Positions 8,908 through 16,675 of a stretch of DNA of 64,000 nucleotides are shown in pieces; positions within the stretch are counted from its first letter, which is position 1; each line of letters starts with the position of its first letter. The notes under the pieces were generated by a model. That model had not been told where the DNA came from. It saw only the letters and a program-made list of their open reading frames with translations, and made no database searches. The stretch comes from Natronococcus sp. A-GB1 (GTDB lineage: Archaea; Halobacteriota; Halobacteria; Halobacteriales; Natrialbaceae). Location of the stretch: NCBI RefSeq assembly GCF_029688845.1, contig NZ_JARUKW010000001.1, positions 124,001 to 188,000 on the forward strand, written 5' to 3'. The position numbers were made by a program, and so were the translations under genes.

Positions 8908-11082
8908 TCAGGGGGCGGGCGGGTCGCCGTCGTAGGCGGCGTGGTCCCCGTAGAAGTTCCGCATCGCGAACTTGAGCTTCGAGGGCTCGATGTCGATCAG
9001 CTCCTCGCGTTCCTCGTGAGGGAAGGTCCCGTTGACGCTGTACTTGCCCAGATCGGACTTCGCGTCCCTCGAGTAGCGCCGATCCAGCAGCGCGCGGACG
9101 GCGATGTCCTCGGGCGAACGGAGCACCCGACCGAGCGCCTGGCGGGTCTTGCGGACTGTTGGGATCTCGACGGCGTAGCGCCAGCCGGTGTCGGTTCCCT
9201 CGAAGGCGGCGTCGTAGGCCTCCTGAACCGCGTCGGCCCGGTCGTCGAGGTGCGGGTAGGGGACGCCGACGACCAGTACGGTCCGCGCGTCGTCGCCATC
9301 GAAGCTCACGCCCTCGGCGAGAGTTCCCCACAGCGAGGTACAGAGGACGGCGTCGTCGTCGTCGACGAACTCCCGCCGGAGCTCCTCGACGGCGACGCCG
9401 GGCTCGTCGAGGTAGACCGTCGCCGACTCGCGGCGCTCGAGGCGGTCTGCGTACCGTTCGGCCTCGCCGTAGTTCGGGAAGAAGGCGAGCGTGTTGCCGG
9501 CCGTCATCCGGACCGCGTCGTCGATCGTCCCCGCGACCTGCTCCTGGACCGCGGGGTCGTCCCTGTCGGACGAAAACAGCGGCGGCGTCTCGACGGCGTA
9601 CGTGCGGCGGTGTTCGCTTGGGAACTCGAGCCCGTAGGCCATCGAGATCGGCTCCTCGAGTCCCAGCACGTCCTCGGTGACGTCGAACGGTTGGAGCGTT
9701 GCGCTCATCAGGATCGTGGCGGAGACCTCCTCGAACAGCCGCCCGGTGACCTGGCGAGGGAGGCAGGTGTACAGCTCCGCGCGGCCGTAGATCTCGTCGG
9801 TGCCGGCGTCTCGAGTGACCGAGACGACGGGGTAGAGGCCTTCCTTCGTCCCCTCGTCCATCCACGCGCTGACGAAGCCGGCCGCCTGCAGGGTCTGACA
9901 CTCCGTCCGGGTGGCCGTCTCACCCTCTCGGTACGCCTCCTCGTACTCCTCGTCGAGCTCCTGACCCAGCGTCATTGCGGCCTCGAGGTCGTCGTCGATC
10001 CCCTGTCCCGAATACCGCTGGAGGAACTCGAGGGTGAGCTCGTCGCGCCGATCCTCGTTTGCGATCGGGACGTCCGTCCAGTTCTCGCCGATCCGCTCGC
10101 GTTCGCCGAACTCGAACGAGTCCTCGTAGGTCTCGACTAACGCGCGGTGAAACGCCGAGAGGACGTTGGTCGCGTCCTCGGCCCGGGGGTCGTCGCTGTC
10201 GGCGAGTTCGTCCAGCGCCGAGTCGAAGGTGCGCTCCGAGCAGGTGCGGGTGGCGTGCTCGCGGGCCGCGTCCTCGACGTTGTGGGCCTCGTCGAAGACG
10301 GCGATGACGTCCTCGGGCTCGCGGCCGAGCCAGCGGAAGAACTGTTCTCGGATCGTCGAGTCGAGCAGGTGGTGGTAGTTACAGACGACCAGATCGACGC
10401 CCTCGATCCCCTCTTTGAGGAGCTCGTAGCCACAGAAATCGCGCTTCTCGGCGTACTCGTAGATCTCGTCGGGCGTGCGGACGTCGTCGAACAGCCAGGC
10501 GAAGAAGTCGTCGGTATCCGCCGTGAGGTTGTTCCGGTAGTAGTCACAGACGTTCTGTTCCTCCAACTCCTCGAGGCGGTCCTCGACGTTCTCGAGTTCG
10601 TCCATGACCGCGCTGCGAGCGTCCGCCGCGGAGCCGTCGCTTCCCTCCTGGCTCTCGGCGAGCAGCTCGCGCTGGCGGCGCGCTAACTGTTCGCGGTCGC
10701 GCTCGGCGTCGACCACGGCCCGGGTGTTGTCCCGCAGGGTCTGACACTCCTCGTAGCCGACGTCGATGTGGCACATCGACCCCTTACCCTTGAACACGAT
10801 CGCCTGAATCGCCTCCTCGCTGGTGATCTCCCGGGCTTCGGCGACGAACTGACGCATCTGCTGGTGGACGTTGGTCGTGATGACGACGGTCTTGTCCTGC
10901 TCGCGGGCGACCTCGAGGGCCGGAACCAGCGAAGAGAGGGTCTTGCCGGTCCCGCAGGCACCCTCGAACAGCACGTCCTGGTCCCGGACCAGCGCGTTGT
11001 AGATCCGGTCCATCGCCTCGCGCTGGTTCTCGTAGGGTTGCTCGTACGGGAAGAATCGCATGTACCCGGCTGTCTCGGACAC
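8908..11082 (-). CDS. Rad3/XPD-family ATP-dependent DNA helicase with Fe-S cluster
   Basis: 724-residue superfamily 2 helicase. Walker A is GACGTGKT (about 41-48), Walker B box is FDEAH in the middle, MSATLQPF is motif III-like, and QALGRVLRSPED near the C-terminus is motif VI. Cysteines at about 104, 113, 179 (NVCDYYRN) and 217 (DFCGYEL) are placed like the Fe-S cysteines of XPD/DinG helicases. An acidic coiled insertion of about 55 residues separates the first two cysteines from the rest. Start uncertain: GTG at 11082 or the internal ATG at 11061 (MRFFPYEQ). Likely role is DNA repair or unwinding. A second helicase of this type is cut by the right window edge. Confidence 0.9.
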   Translation of the reverse strand: MSETAGYMRFFPYEQPYENQREAMDRIYNALVRDQDVLFEGACGTGKTLSSLVPALEVAREQDKTVVITTNVHQQMRQFVAEAREITSEEAIQAIVFKGKGSMCHIDVGYEECQTLRDNTRAVVDAERDREQLARRQRELLAESQEGSDGSAADARSAVMDELENVEDRLEELEEQNVCDYYRNNLTADTDDFFAWLFDDVRTPDEIYEYAEKRDFCGYELLKEGIEGVDLVVCNYHHLLDSTIREQFFRWLGREPEDVIAVFDEAHNVEDAAREHATRTCSERTFDSALDELADSDDPRAEDATNVLSAFHRALVETYEDSFEFGERERIGENWTDVPIANEDRRDELTLEFLQRYSGQGIDDDLEAAMTLGQELDEEYEEAYREGETATRTECQTLQAAGFVSAWMDEGTKEGLYPVVSVTRDAGTDEIYGRAELYTCLPRQVTGRLFEEVSATILMSATLQPFDVTEDVLGLEEPISMAYGLEFPSEHRRTYAVETPPLFSSDRDDPAVQEQVAGTIDDAVRMTAGNTLAFFPNYGEAERYADRLERRESATVYLDEPGVAVEELRREFVDDDDAVLCTSLWGTLAEGVSFDGDDARTVLVVGVPYPHLDDRADAVQEAYDAAFEGTDTGWRYAVEIPTVRKTRQALGRVLRSPEDIAVRALLDRRYSRDAKSDLGKYSVNGTFPHEEREELIDIEPSKLKFAMRNFYGDHAAYDGDPPAP

Positions 11083-11241
11083 GGTAGTGAGTGGTTCCCG
11101 CTTCGATAAAAGGATTCGTCTCCGATCCCGGCGGCCGCTTCGGAATCGGCGACACCGATTGTGGCCGTCCCCTGGTAGACGTACCCACAGCCGGCGTGCG
11201 CGCGCTACAGGGCCATACCCCTCGAGGGCTTCGCCTCGAGT

Positions 11242-11643
11242 ATGGCCATCCCCGGTTACGATTCCGGCAACGTCGTCGAGCTCGCTCTCGAACGCGCAGG
11301 CGCTCGCGCCGAGGTCGTCGCGGGCGTCGTCCCCGACGAGTTCGGCCTCGAGCGTAGCGGCCGCGATCCGACGGCGACCGCGCTCGCGGATGCCGTCGAG
11401 TTCGTCGGCCTCGCAGAGCTGCGGGCCGTCGATGCGTTCCGGATCGAACTCGTTTACGACCCCTCGGCGCTACCTCCAGGGGCGAGCCCGACCGATGTCG
11501 GGATCGCCGTCGAGACCGACGACGGCTGGGAGCGCCTCGAGTCGACGGTCGATCTCGAGGCGACGACGGTGTCGGCGACGCTGGGCGATCGCCCGTCGGG
11601 ATCGACGATCGTAGCGATCTACGACGGGACGGGCGAGAGCTGA
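11242..11643 (+). CDS. Conserved-looking acidic hypothetical protein
   Basis: 133 residues with haloarchaeal codon use and no signal peptide or membrane helix. The second half (FRIELVYDPSALPPGASP then strand-rich sequence ending GSTIVAIYDGTGES) resembles beta-sandwich modules found in larger haloarchaeal surface proteins, but here it stands alone after a helical first half. I do not recognise a named family. It is followed 48 bases later by the phosphoesterase gene, perhaps in one transcript. Confidence 0.6.
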   Translation: MAIPGYDSGNVVELALERAGARAEVVAGVVPDEFGLERSGRDPTATALADAVEFVGLAELRAVDAFRIELVYDPSALPPGASPTDVGIAVETDDGWERLESTVDLEATTVSATLGDRPSGSTIVAIYDGTGES

Positions 11644-11691
11644 ACGACGGAAGGCGAAAGGGACGTTACCCTCCGCGGCCGAACCCCGGCC

Positions 11692-12207
11692 ATGATCGCG
11701 ATCTTCTCGGACACCCACAGCAGCGACGGCCACGAACTCGAGGGCAAAGCCCTCGAGGCCGCCCGGAACGCCGAGACGGTGATCCACGCCGGCGACTTCA
11801 CCAGCACGGCGGCGCTCGAGGCGTTCCGCGCCGAGTGCGATCGGCTGTTCGCCGTCCACGGCAACGCCGACAGTGCGGCGGTTCGGGAGCGCCTGCCGAC
11901 GGCGCGTACGGTCGAGGCCGAGGGGGTTCGTTTCGCCGTCACGCACCGTCGGGAGGGCGGCGCAACCGGGCTAGCGATGTTCGGTCGGTCGCGGGACGCC
12001 GACGTCGTCGTCTCGGGACACAGCCACCGACCGACCGTGGTCGAAACCGACGACATTGTCCTGCTCAACCCCGGCAGCCACGTCCAGCCCCGTGGTAACC
12101 GGCCAGGGTTTGCCGTGCTCGAGCGCGACGGCGACGAGCTTTCGGGCGAGATTCGGGAGCCGGACGGAACCGTTCTCGAGACCGTCAGTGTCGCGACTCG
12201 GCGGTGA
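11692..12207 (+). CDS. YfcE/MJ0936-type metallophosphoesterase
   Basis: 171-residue calcineurin-like phosphodiesterase. Metal ligands are visible in order: FSDTHS (D7, H9), HAGD (about 33-36), HGNAD (about 58-62), a TH motif (about 84-85) and SGHSHRPT (about 104-111). Length and motif order fit the small archaeal/bacterial YfcE family, which hydrolyses phosphodiesters in vitro; the physiological substrate is unknown. Confidence 0.88.
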   Translation: MIAIFSDTHSSDGHELEGKALEAARNAETVIHAGDFTSTAALEAFRAECDRLFAVHGNADSAAVRERLPTARTVEAEGVRFAVTHRREGGATGLAMFGRSRDADVVVSGHSHRPTVVETDDIVLLNPGSHVQPRGNRPGFAVLERDGDELSGEIREPDGTVLETVSVATRR

Positions 12208-12515
12208 GAACGAAAGAGGATCGCGGACGAGTGACCGGCGCCAGCGGGACCGCGCCGCGACCCCCGCGAATCGCCCGCTCGGCGGTCCAGCGAGCCGCCA
12301 AACGGGCCTCCGGCACGACGGAGGGAAGCCGGCCGGAGCGGCCTCGGACCGACGGGCAGACGATCGGGCACCGAGGCCTACCGTCGCTACGGACCGCTGT
12401 CCAATATAGTCGATGCAAGCTGAAAGCGCGGTTTTAGCTATCTTTAATTCGATTTTATCGTATAAGTAACAAAACGTCGAAACGGTTTTGCGGGCCGATG
12501 CTGTACCGCTCGGAT
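12208..12515. other. Intergenic region, no gene seen
   Basis: The first 190 bases are GC-rich without a convincing reading frame. From about 12402 to 12472 the sequence becomes AT-rich, including TCGTATAAGTA at about 12458-12468, and may hold the promoter of the small membrane-protein gene that follows. Confidence 0.4.
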
Positions 12516-12647
12516 ATGGTTAGTCTCGTCCCCGACGATCCGGTCATCATCGCGATCGTTCTGATCCTGCTTGCGCTGATCTTCTTCACCTACCTGCTGT
12601 TGCGCCGGACGATCCTCGAGTTCCGCGACGGGATGGAGGGGCGCTAG
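12516..12647 (+). CDS. 43-residue single-pass membrane protein
   Basis: Short frame starting MVSLVPDDP, then one hydrophobic helix of about 20 residues (IIAIVLILLALIFFTYLLL) and a charged C-terminal tail RRTILEFRDGMEGR. Codon use is GC-rich as in neighbouring genes and the stop lies one base from the end of the convergent aldolase gene. Such tiny one-helix proteins are common and conserved in haloarchaea; function unknown. Confidence 0.62.
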   Translation: MVSLVPDDPVIIAIVLILLALIFFTYLLLRRTILEFRDGMEGR

Positions 12648-12648
12648 G

Positions 12649-13665
12649 CTACTCGAGGCGCTCGGCGACCAGCTCGACAGCGTTTTCGACGTCGTTCCGC
12701 GAGAGACAGCGATGCGTACAGAACCGGAGCGTGGTCTCGCCGAACGCCGACGCCCGAACCTCGTTGCCCAGTCGCTCGAGGGCGTCCTCGCTTGTCAGGC
12801 CGAGGGCCGAGACGTCGACGAGGACGATGTTCGTCTCCGGCCCCTGTACCTCCAGCCCCCCGATCTCGTCGAGTCCGTCCGCCAGCAGGCGAGCGTTCTC
12901 GTGGTCCGTCTCGAGATCCCCGACGTTCTCGAGGGCCTGCAGCCCGGGCGCGGCGACGATCCCGGCCTGGCGCATCCCGCCCCCGAACAGCTTGCGGACC
13001 CGACGGGCTCGTTCGATAAACTCCTCGGAGCCCGCGAGCATCGAGCCGACCGGAGCGCCGAGCCCCTTCGAGAGACAGAACATGACCGAGTCGACGGGAT
13101 CGGTGAGGTCGGTGACGGGGACGTCCAGTGCTGTCGCGGCGTTGAACAGCCGCGCGCCGTCGACGTGGACCGGAACGTCGCGATCGTGAGCACCGTCGGC
13201 CGCGGCTTCGATCTTCTCCGGCTCGATCGCGAGCCCGCCGCGAGCGTTGTGGGTGTTCTCGAGACAGAGCAGGCCCGTCCCCGGACGGTGGAGGTCCTCC
13301 GCGACGTAGCTCGCGTCGATCTGTTCGGGTGTCGGTACGCCCCGCGGGTCGGCGTCGAGCATCCGCACCTGTAGTCCCGCCAGCTGGGCGAGCCCGCCGA
13401 GTTCGTACTTCACGACGTGACTTTTTCGGTCGGCGAGCACCTCCTGGCCGCGCTCGGTGTGAACCCGCGCGGCAATCTGGTTGCCCATCGTTCCCGTCGG
13501 CACGTAGAGGGCTGCCTCCTTCCCGACCCGTTCGGCGGCACGAGCCTCGAGGTCGTTTACCGTCGGATCCTCGCGGTAGACGTCGTCACCGACCTCGGCC
13601 GCGGCGGCTGCGTCCCGCATCTCGTCGTCGGGTTTCGTCACGGTGTCCGAGCGCAGATCGATCAT
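12649..13665 (-). CDS. ltaE: Low-specificity L-threonine aldolase
   Basis: PLP enzyme of the beta-eliminating lyase family cleaving threonine/allo-threonine to glycine and acetaldehyde. Chosen start gives 338 residues beginning MIDLRSDTVTKPD, the hallmark N-terminus; an upstream extension of the open frame is rejected. Seen are GDDVYREDPTVNDLE, PTGTMGNQ, the VHVDGARLFNAA active-site segment and CLSKGLGAPVGS with the Schiff-base lysine near residue 197. A TATA element is about 28 bases upstream. Confidence 0.93.
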   Translation of the reverse strand: MIDLRSDTVTKPDDEMRDAAAAAEVGDDVYREDPTVNDLEARAAERVGKEAALYVPTGTMGNQIAARVHTERGQEVLADRKSHVVKYELGGLAQLAGLQVRMLDADPRGVPTPEQIDASYVAEDLHRPGTGLLCLENTHNARGGLAIEPEKIEAAADGAHDRDVPVHVDGARLFNAATALDVPVTDLTDPVDSVMFCLSKGLGAPVGSMLAGSEEFIERARRVRKLFGGGMRQAGIVAAPGLQALENVGDLETDHENARLLADGLDEIGGLEVQGPETNIVLVDVSALGLTSEDALERLGNEVRASAFGETTLRFCTHRCLSRNDVENAVELVAERLE

Positions 13666-13688
13666 GCGATTCGGTAACCGGCGGGCCG

Positions 13689-13697
13689 TCAAATAGC
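13689..13697 (-). promoter_or_regulatory. TATA box of ltaE
   Basis: Minus-strand GCTATTTGA about 24-32 bases before the aldolase ATG. Confidence 0.5.
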
Positions 13698-13718
13698 CGC
13701 CGTTCCCGAGTCGGTGAC

Positions 13719-13726
13719 AAAATATG
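13719..13726 (+). promoter_or_regulatory. TATA box of the 13752 membrane gene
   Basis: AAAATATG about 26-33 bases before the ATG at 13752, divergent from the ltaE promoter. Confidence 0.5.
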
Positions 13727-13751
13727 TACCGGCGGTCCGCTATCGTCCGCC

Positions 13752-13949
13752 ATGAACGCACGGCAACTCATCACCGTCCTTCGGCTCGCCGCCGTCGTAC
13801 TCGTCGTGACCGGATTCGTCGGCTGGGCGACGGGCGAGGCGGCTGCCTTCTCGCTCGAGTCGCCGTTCACGCTCGCCTTTCTGCTGGGGATCGCCTGCGC
13901 GGTCACCTCGATCTACCTCGGAATCTTCCTCGCGAATCGAGGGGAGTGA
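13752..13949 (+). CDS. 65-residue two-helix membrane protein
   Basis: Two hydrophobic segments (about residues 6-30 and 40-60) joined by a short loop, ending FLANRGE. No catalytic motif. Start chosen at MNARQLITVLR because a TATA box lies at the right distance. The family is not recognised; similar small proteins are frequent in haloarchaea. Confidence 0.65.
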   Translation: MNARQLITVLRLAAVVLVVTGFVGWATGEAAAFSLESPFTLAFLLGIACAVTSIYLGIFLANRGE

Positions 13950-14007
13950 ACTCCACGGAGGATTTCGATTCGAAAACGGTATTCCGAAGCGACGAGAGTC
14001 GTGACAC

Positions 14008-15099
14008 ATGGACTCACGCATCCGCGAGCACGCCGAGATCATCGCGAACCACTCCGTCGATCTCCAGGAGGGCGACAACGTCGTCGTCGACGCACACCCC
14101 GTCGCCGAGGACCTGGTCGTCGCTCTTCACGAGGTGATCGGCGACCGCGGAGCGAATCCCGTAACGACCAGTCAGCGAACCGGTAAACGCCAACAGCGCG
14201 CCTATCTCCGCGCGGCCGACGACGAGTTCGACACGCCGGAACACGAACTCGCGCTCATCGAAAACACCGACGTCTACATCGCGATTCGAGCCAGCGACAA
14301 CGTCACCCAGAGCAGCGACGTCGATCCCGAGACGCAGGCGGCCCACCGGCAGGCCCACCAGCCGATCCTCGAGGAGCGCCTGTCGACCCGGTGGTGTCTC
14401 ACGCAGTTCCCGGCGCCCGCGAACGCCCAGCTCGCCGAGATGAGCACCGAGGCCTACGAGGGGTTTGTCTGGGACGCCGTCAACAAGGACTGGGAAGCCC
14501 AGCGCGAACACCAGGCGAACATGGTCGAACTGATGGACGCCGGCGAGGAGATCCGCATCAAAAGCGGCGAGACGACCGACGTCACGATGTCGATCGACGG
14601 CAACCCGACGATCAACGACCACGGCGAGCACAACCTCCCCGGCGGCGAGGTCTTCACCGCACCCCAGCCCGACACCGTGGAGGGCGAGGTGCTGTTCGAC
14701 ATGCCGCTGTACCACCAGGGTCGGGAGATCACGGACGTCTACCTCGAATTCGAGGGCGGCGAGGTCGTCTCGCACTCGGCGGCGAAAAACGAAGACGTGC
14801 TGACGAACGTCCTCGAGACCGACGACGGCGCCCGGCGGCTTGGCGAGCTCGGCATCGGGATGAACCGCGACATCGATCGATTCACGTACAACATGCTGTT
14901 CGACGAGAAGATGGGCGATACGGTCCACATGGCGGTCGGCCGGGCCTACGACGATACCGTCGGCGAGGGCAACGAAGCCAACGAGTCTGCCGTCCACGTC
15001 GACATGATCGTCGACATGAGCGAAAATTCGGTGATCGAGATCGACGGCGAGGTCGTCCAGCGCGATGGCACCTTCCGGTTTGAGGAAGGCGAGGTCTGA
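14008..15099 (+). CDS. M29-family aminopeptidase
   Basis: 363-residue thermophilic aminopeptidase (AmpS/PepS-like, peptidase family M29), a cytoplasmic metallo-exopeptidase. Segments characteristic of the family are an N-terminal domain with LQEGDNVVVDAHPVAEDLV, then RWCLTQFPAPANAQLAEMS, NLPGGEVFTAPQPD (metal ligand E), DEKMGDTVHMAVGRAY and HVDMIVDMS (C-terminal ligands). The TGA stop is formed partly by the GAGC core of a hairpin element (15091-15115), and the last 18 bases of the gene recur 129 bases downstream. Confidence 0.88.
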   Translation: MDSRIREHAEIIANHSVDLQEGDNVVVDAHPVAEDLVVALHEVIGDRGANPVTTSQRTGKRQQRAYLRAADDEFDTPEHELALIENTDVYIAIRASDNVTQSSDVDPETQAAHRQAHQPILEERLSTRWCLTQFPAPANAQLAEMSTEAYEGFVWDAVNKDWEAQREHQANMVELMDAGEEIRIKSGETTDVTMSIDGNPTINDHGEHNLPGGEVFTAPQPDTVEGEVLFDMPLYHQGREITDVYLEFEGGEVVSHSAAKNEDVLTNVLETDDGARRLGELGIGMNRDIDRFTYNMLFDEKMGDTVHMAVGRAYDDTVGEGNEANESAVHVDMIVDMSENSVIEIDGEVVQRDGTFRFEEGEV

Positions 15100-15153
15100 G
15101 CGTAGCGAAGACCTCGAAGCGGAACGGCGAGCATCGCGAGCCGTGGAGACGGC
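15082..15153 (+). repeat. Direct repeat, copy 1 (end of aminopeptidase gene plus hairpins)
   Basis: 72 bases that match 15211-15282 at 69 positions. Copy 1 contains the last six codons of the aminopeptidase gene including the stop, then two hairpins: 15091-15115 (7-bp stem GAGGTCT/AGACCTC, loop GAGCGTAGCGA) and 15124-15144 (5-bp stem ACGGC/GCCGT, loop GAGCATCGCGA). Confidence 0.95.
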
Positions 15154-15180
15154 GGCGTTTGAGCGGCAGCGAAAACGCCG
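15153..15180 (+). repeat. GA-core hairpin between the two repeat copies
   Basis: 8-bp stem CGGCGTTT/AAACGCCG (15153-15160 with 15173-15180) around a 12-base loop GAGCGGCAGCGA. A further imperfect member follows at 15190-15210 (GCGGT / CCCGC around GAGCACCGCGA, one mismatch). Confidence 0.85.
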
Positions 15181-15210
15181 AAATACCGAGCGGTGAGCAC
15201 CGCGACCCGC

Positions 15211-15282
15211 GAGGAAGGCGAGGTCTGAGCGTAGCGAAGACCTCGAAGCGGAACGGTGAGCATCGCGAACCGTGGAAACGGC
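15211..15282 (+). repeat. Direct repeat, copy 2, with compensatory changes
   Basis: Second copy of 15082-15153. Of its three differences, two form a pair: C15128 to T15257 and G15140 to A15269, which turns the C-G closing pair of the second hairpin into T-A (ACGGT/ACCGT around the unchanged loop GAGCATCGCGA). From here to 15453 no gene is seen; 15301-15325 holds another small inverted repeat (CGGC/GCCG). Confidence 0.95.
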
Positions 15283-15421
15283 TTCGAGGAGTAGATCGTA
15301 ACGAGCGGCGTGAGCCGCGTCAGTCGCCTCGAGTCGAAACGGTACTCCGGCTGACTCGCCGGGAAGCTCCCCGTACGAAGACGGAGCTGGATCGGGGACC
15401 GACGACACGGATCGTGCATCG

Positions 15422-15429
15422 CGCTTATG
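15422..15429 (+). promoter_or_regulatory. TATA box of the UspA gene
   Basis: CGCTTATGG-type element (CTTATG core) about 25-32 bases before the ATG at 15454. Confidence 0.45.
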
Positions 15430-15453
15430 GTTCGGAACTGGGTAGAGTAGCGT

Positions 15454-15867
15454 ATGGCAGTACTCGTCGCATACGACGGTTCGGCGTCGGCACAGAAGGC
15501 CGTAGAGTACGCGTTCGACTCCCACGCCGACGAGGAGATCGTTCTGCTTCGCGTCGTCGAAGCCGCGAGCGGCTCGACCGAGGCCGGAATCAACCTCCTG
15601 CAGGAAGCGCTCCGCGATCGGGAAGAGGAGGCCTCGAGCTCCCTCGAGGACGTCACAGAACCGCTCGACACCGCCGACATCGAGTTTCGGATCGAGACCG
15701 CCGTCGGGAAACCCGAGCGCGAGGTCGTCGAGTTCGCAGAGGAGCACGACGTCGACCACATTATTATCGGCAGCCACGGCCGAGAGGGCGTCTCTCGAGT
15801 CCTGCTGGGCAGCGTCGCCGAGAAGATCGTCCGCCGCGCGCCGGTTCCGGTAACCGTGGTTCGCTGA
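15454..15867 (+). CDS. Universal stress protein (UspA family)
   Basis: 137-residue single-domain Usp. N-terminal strand VLVAYDGSASAQKAVEYA carries the conserved Asp, and the nucleotide-binding loop GSHGREGVSRVLLGS (about 109-123) has the G-2x-G-9x-G-[S/T] spacing of the ATP-binding Usp subgroup, followed by VPVTVVR. Cytoplasmic; probably a dimer. Stands alone with its own promoter. Confidence 0.92.
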   Translation: MAVLVAYDGSASAQKAVEYAFDSHADEEIVLLRVVEAASGSTEAGINLLQEALRDREEEASSSLEDVTEPLDTADIEFRIETAVGKPEREVVEFAEEHDVDHIIIGSHGREGVSRVLLGSVAEKIVRRAPVPVTVVR

Positions 15868-15876
15868 CCCGAGGGC

Positions 15877-16371
15877 TCAGACGACCTTGAGATCGCCGAG
15901 TTGAATCCCGGGCTGATGCTCGCAGATGTAGGTCGCCATCTCGTCGGTCGCAGTAAACGCGAGCGTCTCGGTCGCTCCGGTGTCGGCGACGATGTCGGTG
16001 GCGTACTCCCCGATGCGTTCGTCGGCCCGGTCCCAGATCGCCAGATTGTGTTTCACGTTGTCCCGGTTCTCGACGGTAATCTCGTAGGATCGACCCTCGG
16101 ACAACACCAGCGTCGGGTTCTCGACGCGGTCGATGTGGGCGGGTTCGACCCCGACCCAGCCACCGACGTAGGCGTCGAGGCGGATCTCGTCGACGTTTCG
16201 CCACACGTCGGGATGGGTGTCGTTCTCGAGCGTTTCGGCCTCGTCGACGATCGGCTCGTTGCCGTCGTCTTCCGCTTCCTCGTCGGATCCGACGCAGCCG
16301 GCCGCGAGGACCGCCCCGGCAGTACCGAGCGTCGAAAGTAGTCTCCGCCTGGTCGTCCCGCCACCAGCCAT
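15877..16371 (-). CDS. Tat-exported lipid-anchored cupredoxin (halocyanin-like)
   Basis: 164 residues: twin-arginine signal TTRRRLLSTLG, hydrophobic core and lipobox LAAGC near residue 25, an acidic linker, then a plastocyanin-like beta-sandwich. Candidate type 1 copper ligands are the histidine in DNVKHNLAIWD and the Cys and His of ATYICEHQPG; a conventional Met after the His is not seen, so the fourth ligand may differ (Gln possible, as in stellacyanin). Likely role is extracytoplasmic electron transfer. Convergent with uspA. Confidence 0.78.
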   Translation of the reverse strand: MAGGGTTRRRLLSTLGTAGAVLAAGCVGSDEEAEDDGNEPIVDEAETLENDTHPDVWRNVDEIRLDAYVGGWVGVEPAHIDRVENPTLVLSEGRSYEITVENRDNVKHNLAIWDRADERIGEYATDIVADTGATETLAFTATDEMATYICEHQPGIQLGDLKVV

Positions 16372-16675
16372 ACTGGCAAAAGGAGCCGAGAGCGAATAAG
16401 CTCCGACCCAACGTTCAGGGGCGGGCGACCATCGCCGAGAGCGGCGGCTCGCACTCGAGCTTTCTCTGTATCGTGGCGCAGATTCGGTCCAGAAAGGGTG
16501 TGATTTCCTTTGATATGCAGGCTCAAGCGGTTCACGACGGACTGGCTTAGACTGGCATCCGGAGAGAAAAAAGGACGCCGTCCGACGGTTCGACGGACCG
16601 CGTCCGACCGCAGCGCCGGCCCGACGACAGCCCGTCCGAGGGCCAAACGACCGCAACTCAACGGAGAACACCCCT
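16372..16675. other. Intergenic region, nothing recognised
   Basis: About 300 bases between the divergent cupredoxin and GCS2-ligase genes. An AT-rich patch near 16495-16515 could contain a promoter, but no element is at a convincing distance from the start at 16676. Confidence 0.4.

Noticed and set aside
15091-15115. Reading the GA-core hairpins as kink-turns or box C/D RNAs
   Set aside because: Tandem G.A pairs are possible, but the three-base bulge of a kink-turn and C/D boxes (RUGAUGA, CUGA) are missing.
14014-15777. Open frame of 587 codons on the minus strand
   Set aside because: Antisense to the aminopeptidase and uspA; composition and lack of any domain show it is a by-product of high GC third positions.
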